A stretch of DNA of 15,057 nucleotides from Bacillota bacterium. GTDB taxonomy: Bacteria; Bacillota; Clostridia; Christensenellales; UMGS416. The stretch covers positions 1 through 15,057 of the forward strand of contig JAEYYW010000178.1 of the NCBI GenBank assembly GCA_023428265.1, in the 5' to 3' direction. Position numbers and translations under genes: made by a program. This document shows, in pieces, positions 7,049 through 13,923 of this stretch; position 1 is the stretch's first letter, and the number at the start of each line of letters is the position of its first letter. Under the pieces are notes generated by a model. It ran no database searches, was not told the DNA's origin, and worked only from the letters and a program-made list of their open reading frames with translations.

Positions 7049-9461
7049 CACCGCACCTCCTGATCGATTCCGTCAACCGCTGCCAGATCACACTTGTGTT
7101 CAGATCGGCCTTTGCCGCCGGCTCTGCCGGCCGCAGCCAAACGGGCTTGTCCAGCTCCAGCAGGAGCCCCAGCTCCATAAAGATCCGGGCAGAAACTTCG
7201 GCGCGCCACGGCGATATGCCATCGCGCTCCAGCCAGTGCCAATCGGCGGGGCCTGCCGGGCCAGCCTTTGAAAGGAGCGCGCCCTTGATCAGGCGATAAA
7301 CCCGAAGCAGCTCCTCCCGGCAGAACTCCCCGGCCTGAGGGGCAGAAGAGTTACCGCTAATTATAATGCAGTTTTCCACATTGTTCAATCTTTCGGCAAT
7401 GCGGGTTTTCATGTCTCCGCTCAACGATCCGTCAAACAGGAAAACGCGCTCGTAACCTTCAAGCGGGACGGCCTTCCAGTCAGGGGCAAGCACCAACGCG
7501 TTTTCACGGCGGGCAGCCTGATGTGCCGCCCCCACGCCGGCATACACCCTGTCCAGAAGGCTGTCGTGCCGCAGCGCCTCCAGCAGGGCGAGCGCTGTGG
7601 TTTCCGTCAGGCAAAGCGCCAGAGTGCCCCAGCAGGAGCCGCGCACCGCTTCCAGAAAGGCTGATACGCCGGTTTGCCATCCCAGCGGCACAGCGGGTTC
7701 ATCGCCGTCGGCCAGCCTCACAAGCGAAGCCTGCACCACACCTCTGGCCTTGCCGATCAACGCCCGCGCACCGTCAAAGCCCTGCGTCGGGCGGATGTGC
7801 TCCACCACGGCCTGCACCCGCTGCCGGCCCAGCCACTCATTCACATCGGGCACCACCAGCGCGTCGCAGGTGCTGGCGCCTTGCAGCGCGGCATACATGC
7901 CGCCCTGACGAAAGGCGATGCCCTCCACGCCCGAAACCCCGCCAAACCGCATCCGCAGGTGCTTTTCATCCTTGGTGCGGGCCAGCCCGGCAAGCCCCAC
8001 ATCCTTCAGCAAAAACACAGGCCGGGGGTTGCCGAAGCCACAGGGCTCCAGTCTGTCCATATCCTCCGCCAAGCCCATGGAGAGCTCTGACACCGCAAGC
8101 TCCGCGTCGAAATAGCGGAGCGCCAGAAAGACATCCTCAGGATAGGTTTCCGCCAGGAAACCATCCAGCTCGGCGGCAAAGAGCTCCACATGTTCCGGCA
8201 GCAAGGCGCACCCTGCCGCCTGCTCATGGCCGCCATAGCGCAGAAACCACTGAGAGCAGGCCTTCATCGCCTGATACAGATGCACGCCCGGCACGCTTCG
8301 GCCGGAGCCGTAACAGGCTCCCTCGCCATCGCCAAAGAGAAACGTGGGCCGGTGGTAGCGTTCCACGATCCTTGAGGCCACAATGCCGGTGACGCCGGTG
8401 TTCCAATGGGGCTGATACAGCACAATGGCCCTGCGCCGTGAAAAGGAGTAGCCGCGCTCGATCATCGCCACGGCCTCCTCAAGGATTCCCTCCTCCACAC
8501 GGACACGATCCGCATTGTCGGCGTTGAGCTCCGCGGCAATCTCTGCTGCCCTGGACGCATCGCCGGTCAGCATCAGTTCAACAGACTTTCGGGAAAGATC
8601 CATCCGCCCGCCGGCATTGATGCGCGGGGCCAGCATAAAGGCGATGTTGCCGGCCTTCACCGGTTTGCCGGCAAGCCCGGAGACTTCTTTCAACGCTTGA
8701 ATGCCGGGCCGCTCCCCCTTCTGGATGCGATCGATGCCCATGCGCACAATGGCGCGGTTTTCATCGGTGAGCGGCACAATGTCGGCCACCGTGGCCATTG
8801 CCGCCAGATCGAGCGCCCGCTCCACCGCCTCCCGCCCGCCGAGCGCCTGGACAAGCTTCAGCGCCGTGCCGGCGCCGCAAAGCCCGGAGAAACCATAAGC
8901 CTGCCCCGGCCGCTTTGGGTTCACCACCGCCGTGCAGTCCGGCAGCGCGTCAGGGCATTCGTGATGGTCGGTCACGATCACATCCATGCCCAGCTCGCGG
9001 GCCCGCGCCACCTCCGCACCGTTGGTCACGCCGCAGTCCACCGTCACAAGAAGGCCGGCTCCGGCAAAGGATTCCACCGCCGCCGTGTTCAGGCCATACC
9101 CCTCGGTGTGGCGGCTCGGAATATAGTAATCGCAAAGGGCGCCCCGGCCCGAAAGATATTCGATTAGGATTGACGTGGCGCACACGCCGTCCACGTCATA
9201 ATCGCCATATACCACGATTTTTTCACGGGCCTGCACCGCCCGCTCAATCCGCTCTGCTGCCTCAGCCATACCCAGAAGGCCAAAGGGATCCCGCAGGCGC
9301 TCCATGCCGGGGTCAAAAAAGGCGCGCCCAAGCTCAGCCGTGGTCACGCCCCGGCCGATCAGGATTTCCGCCGTGGGCTTCATCACACCCAACTCGCGGG
9401 CCAGCGCCTCCGCCTCATTCTGCTCGGCGCCCAGATTTCGTTTGAGATATCGGAACAGCAA
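6957..9461 (-). CDS. recJ: Single-stranded-DNA-specific exonuclease RecJ
   Basis: This 834-residue DHH-family 5'-3' exonuclease acts in recombination and repair. Motifs in order are D-Y-D-V-D-G (87-92), T-V-D-C-G-V (140-145), D165-H166-H167 and, in the DHHA1 domain, G-G-H-E-Q-A-A-G-C (about 410-418). An OB-like region and the long C-terminal extension typical of Firmicutes RecJ follow. I chose a TTG start at 9461 because AGGGAG lies 5 bases upstream, the protein then begins at the natural N-terminus, and a strong promoter lies at 9517-9545. A longer frame from ATG 9653 would start upstream of that promoter. The last 31 codons overlap apt by 92 bases, which is unusually long and could reflect a late frameshift. 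Confidence 0.95.
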   Translation of the reverse strand: MLFRYLKRNLGAEQNEAEALARELGVMKPTAEILIGRGVTTAELGRAFFDPGMERLRDPFGLLGMAEAAERIERAVQAREKIVVYGDYDVDGVCATSILIEYLSGRGALCDYYIPSRHTEGYGLNTAAVESFAGAGLLVTVDCGVTNGAEVARARELGMDVIVTDHHECPDALPDCTAVVNPKRPGQAYGFSGLCGAGTALKLVQALGGREAVERALDLAAMATVADIVPLTDENRAIVRMGIDRIQKGERPGIQALKEVSGLAGKPVKAGNIAFMLAPRINAGGRMDLSRKSVELMLTGDASRAAEIAAELNADNADRVRVEEGILEEAVAMIERGYSFSRRRAIVLYQPHWNTGVTGIVASRIVERYHRPTFLFGDGEGACYGSGRSVPGVHLYQAMKACSQWFLRYGGHEQAAGCALLPEHVELFAAELDGFLAETYPEDVFLALRYFDAELAVSELSMGLAEDMDRLEPCGFGNPRPVFLLKDVGLAGLARTKDEKHLRMRFGGVSGVEGIAFRQGGMYAALQGASTCDALVVPDVNEWLGRQRVQAVVEHIRPTQGFDGARALIGKARGVVQASLVRLADGDEPAVPLGWQTGVSAFLEAVRGSCWGTLALCLTETTALALLEALRHDSLLDRVYAGVGAAHQAARRENALVLAPDWKAVPLEGYERVFLFDGSLSGDMKTRIAERLNNVENCIIISGNSSAPQAGEFCREELLRVYRLIKGALLSKAGPAGPADWHWLERDGISPWRAEVSARIFMELGLLLELDKPVWLRPAEPAAKADLNTSVIWQRLTESIRRCGDESEGQSALGAGLSNARHPLPGYHDAVEGR

Positions 9462-9516
9462 AACGGCTCCCTCTCCCCGAAGGGAAAACAGGTGAAAAGT
9501 ATCAAAGAATGCAAAT

Positions 9517-9545
9517 AATATACCAAATGCAGGGGGAGATGTAAA
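9517..9545 (-). promoter_or_regulatory. Promoter of recJ-apt
   Basis: On the minus strand, TTTACA (9540-9545, 5/6) and TATATT (9517-9522, 5/6) are separated by exactly 17 bases. The predicted start of transcription leaves a leader of about 50 bases to the TTG of recJ. No other convincing promoter is seen before apt, so recJ and apt probably share it. Confidence 0.72.
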
Positions 9546-9589
9546 CCGGATGCCCCCGCCCCGCGCCGTGTTTTTCCAGGAGGAACGCG

Positions 9590-9625
9590 GGAAAAAGGAA
9601 AGGAGCGATTCGTATGAATCGCTCC
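9590..9625 (-). terminator. Intrinsic terminator of the GH4 gene
   Basis: A perfect 10-bp stem GGAGCGATTC/GAATCGCTCC (9602-9611 and 9616-9625) with a 4-base loop is followed on the minus strand by TTTCCTTTTTC. It lies about 55 bases after the GH4 stop codon and separates that gene from the recJ promoter. Confidence 0.82.
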
Positions 9626-9652
9626 GGCATTCCTTGCGCTGCCTGTAACCCA

Positions 9653-9687
9653 CTACTGACTACTGACTACTGGCTACTGGCTACTTA
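9653..9687. repeat. Tandem heptamer repeat at the end of the GH4 gene
   Basis: Four heptamers CTACTGA, CTACTGA, CTACTGG, CTACTGG and a fifth partial CTACTTA run without gaps. On the minus strand the unit is YCAGTAG. The GH4 stop codon TAG (9681-9683) is the first TAG of the array, so stop triplets follow in shifting frames. The repeat lies between the gene and its terminator. Confidence 0.85.
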
Positions 9688-10991
9688 TACTTCGGCAGCC
9701 AATCCCCATGGGCCTCGATCAAATCATCGCACATGGCCTTGATGTCGTCGATGGAAAGCTCTGCCGAGGTGTGCGGATCGGTCATTGCGGCATAATAGAT
9801 GTATTCCTTCTTGAGCGTGAGCGCAGCTTCAATCGTGAGCAGCTGCACGTTGATGTTGCTGCGGTTCAGCGCCGCCAGCTGCTCCGGCAGCTCGCCGATA
9901 TGGCAGGGCGTAACGCCGCTGGCGTCCACCAGGCAAGGCACTTCCACGCATGCCTTGCCGGGCAGATTGGTGATCAGGCCGTTGTTGAGCACGTTGCCGC
10001 CGATCTTATAGGGCTTGTTGGTCACCATGGCCTCCATGATGTAGGAGGCATATTCGTGGGAGCGCTGGTGCTCCAGGTCGGGGTTGTTTACCAGGCTGTC
10101 ACGCATGCGCTTCCAGCCTTCGATCTGGTTGACACAGCGGCGCGGGTATTCATCCAGCGGGATGTTGTAACGCTCAATGAGCTCAGGATATCTGGACTTG
10201 ATGAAATAGGGCATGTATTCGGCGTTGTGCTCGCTGGACTCGGTCACATAATAGCCAAAGGTGTGCATGATCTCATGGCGCACCTTGTCCCACTCGGGGG
10301 CGCCCTTTTCGAGGCTCCTGCGCTTGATTTCAGGATAAAGATCCACGCCGTTGCGGGTGATCTCCAGCAGCCAGGCCATATGGTTGATGCCGGCGATCTT
10401 CCACTGCACCTGGTCGTCATACTCCATGTCCACGCCGTTCAGAAGGCCGGAAGCGCAAACCTGCACGCTGTGGCAAAGACCCACCGTCTTGACCTTAGTG
10501 GCCCGCAGCATCGCGCCGGTCAGCATCGCCATGGGGTTGGTGTAGTTCAGAAACCAAGCCTTGGGGCACACGGCCTCCATATCGGCAGCAAAGTCAAACA
10601 TCACCGGCAATGTGCGCAGCGTCCGGAAAATGCCGCCAATGCCCAGCGTGTCGGCAATCGTTTGCCGGAGACCGTATTTCTTCGGGATTTCGAAGTCGGT
10701 GATCGTGCAGGGGTCATAACCGCCCACCTGAATGGCATTGACCACAAAGCTGGCGTCTCTCAGCGCCTCGCGCCGGTTTGGCACACCCAGATACTTCTTG
10801 ATCGTGGCGCGGCCTTCGTTGCAGTTTTTGTTGATCGCCTGCAGCATCACATAGCTTTCGTCCAAACGGGCACTGTCAATGTCATACAGCGCGATCTCGC
10901 AGTCGTGCATCGCGGGCGAAAGCATCGCGTCTCCCAGCACATTCTTGGAGAACACCGTGCTCCCGGCACCCATGAATGTAATTTTCACCAT
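9681..10991 (-). CDS. Family 4 glycoside hydrolase (alpha-glucosidase/alpha-galactosidase-like)
   Basis: This 436-residue protein has GH4 architecture: an N-terminal Rossmann NAD-binding loop G-A-G-S-T (8-12), N-Y-T-N-P (149-153), the metal-ligand cysteine and histidine in G-L-C173-H174-S-V, and G-I-N-H204-M-A-W. GH4 enzymes cleave glycosides by an unusual NAD+- and Mn2+-dependent oxidation-elimination mechanism. The C-H-S-V and G-I-N-H-M-A motifs resemble the MelA/AglA branch, which acts on alpha-galactosides or alpha-glucosides; substrate choice between these cannot be settled here. It has no signal peptide, so it is cytoplasmic and needs an uptake system not present in this window. The ATG at 10991 has AGGAGGAG 5 bases upstream and is preferred over an upstream ATG at 11024. 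It is divergent from an AraC regulator, its likely controller. Confidence 0.93.
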   Translation of the reverse strand: MVKITFMGAGSTVFSKNVLGDAMLSPAMHDCEIALYDIDSARLDESYVMLQAINKNCNEGRATIKKYLGVPNRREALRDASFVVNAIQVGGYDPCTITDFEIPKKYGLRQTIADTLGIGGIFRTLRTLPVMFDFAADMEAVCPKAWFLNYTNPMAMLTGAMLRATKVKTVGLCHSVQVCASGLLNGVDMEYDDQVQWKIAGINHMAWLLEITRNGVDLYPEIKRRSLEKGAPEWDKVRHEIMHTFGYYVTESSEHNAEYMPYFIKSRYPELIERYNIPLDEYPRRCVNQIEGWKRMRDSLVNNPDLEHQRSHEYASYIMEAMVTNKPYKIGGNVLNNGLITNLPGKACVEVPCLVDASGVTPCHIGELPEQLAALNRSNINVQLLTIEAALTLKKEYIYYAAMTDPHTSAELSIDDIKAMCDDLIEAHGDWLPKYK

Positions 10992-11022
10992 GTCTACTCC
11001 TCCTGTGGGCATTGTCATAACC

Positions 11023-11051
11023 ATTATACGCCAAAGTCAGCACGGATAAAG
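11023..11051 (-). promoter_or_regulatory. Promoter of the GH4 gene, weak -35
   Basis: A perfect TATAAT lies on the minus strand at 11023-11028, about 32 bases before the GH4 start. At 17 bases upstream the -35 position reads CTTTAT, a poor match. A strong -10 with a weak -35 suggests that the promoter needs an activator. Confidence 0.6.
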
Positions 11052-11057
11052 ATATGG

Positions 11058-11085
11058 TTGTTGCCAGAAGCTGCACTTTTGTTGC
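11058..11085. promoter_or_regulatory. Candidate AraC-type operator: two TTGTTGC direct repeats
   Basis: TTGTTGC occurs at 11058-11064 and again at 11079-11085, exactly 21 bp apart, which places both on the same DNA face. Same-orientation half-sites about 21 bp apart are the known layout for AraC-family dimers such as araI1-araI2. The proximal copy ends 7 bp from the GH4 -35 region, and the two copies overlap the -35 and -10 of the regulator's own candidate promoter. Confidence 0.5.
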
Positions 11086-11090
11086 ATAAT
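11061..11090 (+). promoter_or_regulatory. Candidate promoter of the AraC-family regulator
   Basis: TTGCCA (11061-11066, 5/6) and CATAAT (11085-11090, 5/6) are 18 bases apart, about 50 bases before the ATG at 11142. Both hexamers touch the TTGTTGC repeats, so the regulator could shut down its own transcription. Confidence 0.55.
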
Positions 11091-11141
11091 AGCCGGTAGA
11101 TCAATAACAATCGCGTCTGAAATCAAACACGGGAGCAGGAT

Positions 11142-12011
11142 ATGACCCAACCGCACAACCCATGCGACACCGATATCGAACTGGATGTGCAGGATTTCGA
11201 GCTTTGCGACTTGAAGCTGCTGTTCTGCGGCCATGAAAAATGCAAGCCCGGCCACAGGTGGGGTCCGGACATGCGCGGCCATTATGTATTCCATCTGGTC
11301 CTTTCCGGAAAAGGCAGGCTGAATACCGGCGGCAAGGAGTTTCGCCTGGGCGGGCGGCAGGGCTTTCTGCTCTTCCCGGAAACGCAGGTGCACTACATGG
11401 CCGATGAAACCGATCCCTGGGAATACATCTGGGTGGGCTTCACAGGCCAGTCAGTACCCCGCATGATCGCAAAAACGGCGCTGTCACCCAGCCTGCCGGT
11501 GATCGGGTTTGAGCAACGGTTTGAGCGGCAGCGTGACCTGCTGCGGCAGATCATCGCCACGGCAAAAACCGGCGGGGCAGACAACATCATTGAAAGCTAC
11601 GGGCTGTTTCTGCAGTTTGTCTCCAACCTGGCCCGCGAAGGCGAGAAACACCGGCAAGGCGCCGGAGCTGAAGCGCCCAAACTTTCCACCGAGCAATATG
11701 TGGAGCGGGCAAAGGACTACATCCGGGAGAACATTTCCCGCGATATTACCACCTCCGACGTGGCGGAGCACCTGGGCCTGAACCGGTCCTATTTCTATAA
11801 GATTTTCACCGAGGCATGCGGCAAGGCGCCGTCGCGCTTCATCACCTGGCAAAGACTCAACACCGCCTGGCACCTTTTGAACTATACAAACATGCAGATC
11901 TCAGAAATCTCCAGGCATGTGGGATACAACGACCCAACCTATTTCACGCGCTGCTTCACCGCATGCTACGGCCAGCCGCCCGTTGCGGTCCGCAATGCCG
12001 ACAAGCGATAA
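11142..12011 (+). CDS. AraC-family transcriptional regulator
   Basis: This 289-residue protein has the usual two-domain layout. The N-terminal part (about 35-110) is a cupin-like sugar-sensing arm: G-H-Y-V-F-H-L-V-L-S-G-K-G, then a strand-rich stretch ending W-E-Y-I-W-V-G-F. The C-terminal domain (about 183-284) has two helix-turn-helix units, with I-T-T-S-D-V-A-E-H-L-G-L-N-R-S-Y-F in the first and the family signature I-S-E-I-S-R-H-V-G-Y-N-D-P-T-Y-F-T-R-C-F in the second. GGAG precedes the ATG by about 6 bases. It is transcribed divergently from the GH4 gene, and by family precedent probably activates it in response to an alpha-linked sugar. No clear terminator follows; the region 12012-12072 contains only an A/T-rich stretch. 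Confidence 0.94.
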   Translation: MTQPHNPCDTDIELDVQDFELCDLKLLFCGHEKCKPGHRWGPDMRGHYVFHLVLSGKGRLNTGGKEFRLGGRQGFLLFPETQVHYMADETDPWEYIWVGFTGQSVPRMIAKTALSPSLPVIGFEQRFERQRDLLRQIIATAKTGGADNIIESYGLFLQFVSNLAREGEKHRQGAGAEAPKLSTEQYVERAKDYIRENISRDITTSDVAEHLGLNRSYFYKIFTEACGKAPSRFITWQRLNTAWHLLNYTNMQISEISRHVGYNDPTYFTRCFTACYGQPPVAVRNADKR

Positions 12012-12072
12012 TTACGCAAAAAAAGCTTTTCCAACTCGATCTGCACAGGTCCGCGATATCCTTTTATTGCGT

Positions 12073-12102
12073 TTGACACAACCGCGGAAAGTCCGATATA
12101 AT
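12073..12102 (+). promoter_or_regulatory. Consensus promoter for the small exported ORF and secDF
   Basis: TTGACA (12073-12078) and TATAAT (12097-12102) are both perfect, with an 18-base spacer. Transcription should begin near 12109, about 35 bases before the ATG at 12144. No other promoter is evident before secD, so this probably drives the whole unit to the terminator at 14881. Confidence 0.85.
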
Positions 12103-12143
12103 ATGCTGTATTTGTATGTCTGGAAAGGTCGGCGTTCGCAGTC

Positions 12144-12548
12144 ATGACCGGTAAACAACGGCGGCGGAGAATGTTTCTTTGGGCGGCGGGTGCGGCGCTT
12201 CTGTTGGTGCTGCCCATCGCTTCCGCACAACCCGCCGACGCGTCAGACACAGCTGACCAGCTGATGACGGCGCTGGACCGCTATCCCGCCACGACGGACG
12301 CAGGCCTGGTGGATTCTGGCATGGCAGGCATGGGCCGGCTGGTGCTGATCCCTGCGGGGCCAGCGCTGCAAGGCTCCGCCCAAACCGGCAGCACAGCATC
12401 CGGCGCAATCGTTTCCGCAACGCATACCGTCACCGCAAGCGGTTATTCTTATTTTGCACCCAATGAATCCCCTTTGCAGAAATCGCGCCTCACCGGCGTG
12501 GCCCATAGTTGCCGCGCACCGCCGTGCCTCCCCGCTCTCTGTGTTTGA
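12144..12548 (+). CDS. Small exported protein with C-terminal RAPP, candidate Sec-monitoring arrest peptide
   Basis: This 134-residue protein has no enzyme domain that I recognise. Residues 1-28 are a Sec signal peptide: basic K-Q-R-R-R-R, hydrophobic F-L-W-A-A-G-A-A-L-L-L-V-L-P-I-A, then A-S-A as a cleavage site. The middle is low in recognisable structure and rich in A, S, T and G. R124-A125-P126-P127 (codons 12513-12524) stands seven codons before the stop. RAPP-type motifs stall ribosomes in the ApdA/ApdP arrest peptides encoded upstream of Sec genes, and SecM, VemP and MifM show the same logic: a secreted or inserted short ORF upstream of secA, secDF or yidC. Here secD starts 97 bases downstream. 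The ATG has no close Shine-Dalgarno (AAAGG is 14 bases away); ATG 12171 is a poorer alternative as it loses the basic n-region. The arrest role is inference. Confidence 0.68.
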   Translation: MTGKQRRRRMFLWAAGAALLLVLPIASAQPADASDTADQLMTALDRYPATTDAGLVDSGMAGMGRLVLIPAGPALQGSAQTGSTASGAIVSATHTVTASGYSYFAPNESPLQKSRLTGVAHSCRAPPCLPALCV

Positions 12549-12637
12549 TCAAAAGCCCGGCATCGGGCAATCAACCGCCACAGGCCTTTGATGGGTTTCC
12601 ATGGCGGAGTTGCCTCGGCCGGCAAAGAAGCGAGGAG
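12528..12637 (+). promoter_or_regulatory. Predicted mRNA fold masking the secD ribosome binding site
   Basis: The 3' end of the small ORF, CTCCCCGC (12528-12535), can pair with GCGAGGAG (12630-12637), which contains the secD Shine-Dalgarno; seven of eight positions pair. With one bulged C, TCT (12538-12540) and TG (12542-12543) extend the helix to 12623-12628. A nested stem, ATCAAAAGCC (12548-12557) with GGCCTTTGAT (12583-12592), pairs at nine of ten positions and would bring the arms together. A competing hairpin TTGCC/GGCAA (12610-12625) would break the outer helix. No other gene is seen in 12549-12645. The fold was worked out by eye. Confidence 0.5.
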
Positions 12638-12645
12638 AAAGCGAA

Positions 12646-13923
12646 ATGAAGAAGGTTAAAAAACAACATTTCTTTATCATGGCCGCCGTGATCCTGCTCA
12701 TGGCATGGGTCGCGCTGTTCGGCGTCAAGATTCCCATTGGCGTGTATGACTTCACGCTGCAGGGAGCGCCGGATATGCGCTTCGGCATCGACATTCGCGG
12801 CGGTGTGGACGCGGTGTTTCAGCCGAAGAATCTGAATCGCCAGCCCACCGCAGATGAGCTGGAAGCGGCCCGGTCCGTCATCGAAACCCGATTGGACCAG
12901 AAGAACATCTTTGACCGCGATGTGACGGTCAACAAGGAGTTTGGCTACATCATCGTGCGCTTCCCCTGGAAGTCGGGCGAAAAGGATTTCGATCCTCAGA
13001 AGGCCATCAAGGAGCTTGGCGAAACGGCGAAGCTCACATTCCGCGATTCCAGCGGCAACATCCTGCTGGACGGTACCCATGTGACGCTGAGCAAGCCGGG
13101 CACCAACCCCGACACCGGCGGCTTTGTGGTAAACCTGGAATTTGACAATGAAGGTGCCAAGCTGTTTGCGGATGCCACCGGCAAGCTGATCGGCCAGGTG
13201 ATGTCCATCTATATGGACGAAACCGAGATCTCCACCCCCACCGTGCGGACGCAGATTTCCGGCGGCAGGGCCTATATCGACAACATGGCGAATTATGAGG
13301 AAGCCAAGAACCTGGCTGACAAAATCGCTGCCGGCGCCCTGCCCTTCTCGCTGGAGACAAAAAACAACTCCACGATCAGCCCCACGCTGGGCACAGGCGC
13401 GCTGGACACGATGGTGACCGCCGGTGGGGTGGCTTTCGCCGTCATCTGCCTGTTCCTGCTGCTGTTCTACAAGCTGCCCGGCTTTGTGGCCTGCCTGGCG
13501 CTGCTGATGCAGATGGCCGGCCAGCTGCTGGCACTGTCGCTGCCGCAGCTGACGCTGACATTGCCCGGCATTGCCGGCGTAATCCTCTCCATCGGCATGG
13601 GCGTGGACGCCAACATCATCATTTCCGAGCGCATCAGCGAGGAAATCAAATCCGGCCGCACGCTGGATGCCGCCATTGCAGCCGGCTTCAAACGGGCCTT
13701 CAGCTCAGTGTTTGACGGCAATATCACCGTGTGGATCGTGGCCGCGATCCTCTACTTCCTGGGCTCCGGCGCGATTCAGTCCTTCGCCATCACGCTGGCG
13801 ATCGGCGTGGCGATGAACTTTATTGCCGGCGTGTTCTCATCCAGGCTCATGATCAAGTCGCTGAGCCGCTTTGAGTTCCTGCGCAAGCCCGGACTCTACA
13901 CGAAAGGATGGTCAAAGGCATGA
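12646..13923 (+). CDS. secD: Protein translocase subunit SecD
   Basis: This 425-residue RND-type membrane protein uses the proton motive force to help complete Sec-dependent export. A first membrane segment lies at about 9-28. The signature G-I-D-I-R-G-G-V-D follows at about 48-56, then the extracytoplasmic P1 region and five further membrane segments from about 262 onward. G-M-G-V-D-A-N-I-I-I-S-E-R-I in the fourth membrane region matches the conserved SecD motif containing a key aspartate. The length fits the short Firmicutes SecD. The ATG at 12646 has GAGGAG 8 bases upstream; an in-frame ATG at 12601 lacks a good site and would lie inside the predicted leader fold. The stop overlaps the secF start (ATGA). 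Confidence 0.95.
   Translation: MKKVKKQHFFIMAAVILLMAWVALFGVKIPIGVYDFTLQGAPDMRFGIDIRGGVDAVFQPKNLNRQPTADELEAARSVIETRLDQKNIFDRDVTVNKEFGYIIVRFPWKSGEKDFDPQKAIKELGETAKLTFRDSSGNILLDGTHVTLSKPGTNPDTGGFVVNLEFDNEGAKLFADATGKLIGQVMSIYMDETEISTPTVRTQISGGRAYIDNMANYEEAKNLADKIAAGALPFSLETKNNSTISPTLGTGALDTMVTAGGVAFAVICLFLLLFYKLPGFVACLALLMQMAGQLLALSLPQLTLTLPGIAGVILSIGMGVDANIIISERISEEIKSGRTLDAAIAAGFKRAFSSVFDGNITVWIVAAILYFLGSGAIQSFAITLAIGVAMNFIAGVFSSRLMIKSLSRFEFLRKPGLYTKGWSKA

Noticed and set aside
9708..11099. A 463-codon plus-strand frame opposite the GH4 gene
   Set aside because: It is longer than the real gene but has no recognisable domain or good start. GH4 motifs, ribosome binding site and promoter all support the minus strand.
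12012..12060. AAAAAGCTTTT palindrome after the AraC gene as a terminator
   Set aside because: The stem is only A/T with an AGCT centre and no loop of usable size; I would not call it a terminator.
12555..12568. GCCCG/CGGGC hairpin as a terminator after the small ORF
   Set aside because: On the plus strand no T-run follows. On the minus strand a short TTTT follows, but there is no minus-strand gene to terminate. It is better seen as an alternative pairing within the secD leader.
12601..12645. secD start at ATG 12601
   Set aside because: It has no clear Shine-Dalgarno and adds a hydrophilic 15-residue extension before the normal SecD N-terminus. ATG 12646 has GAGGAG at 8 bases.
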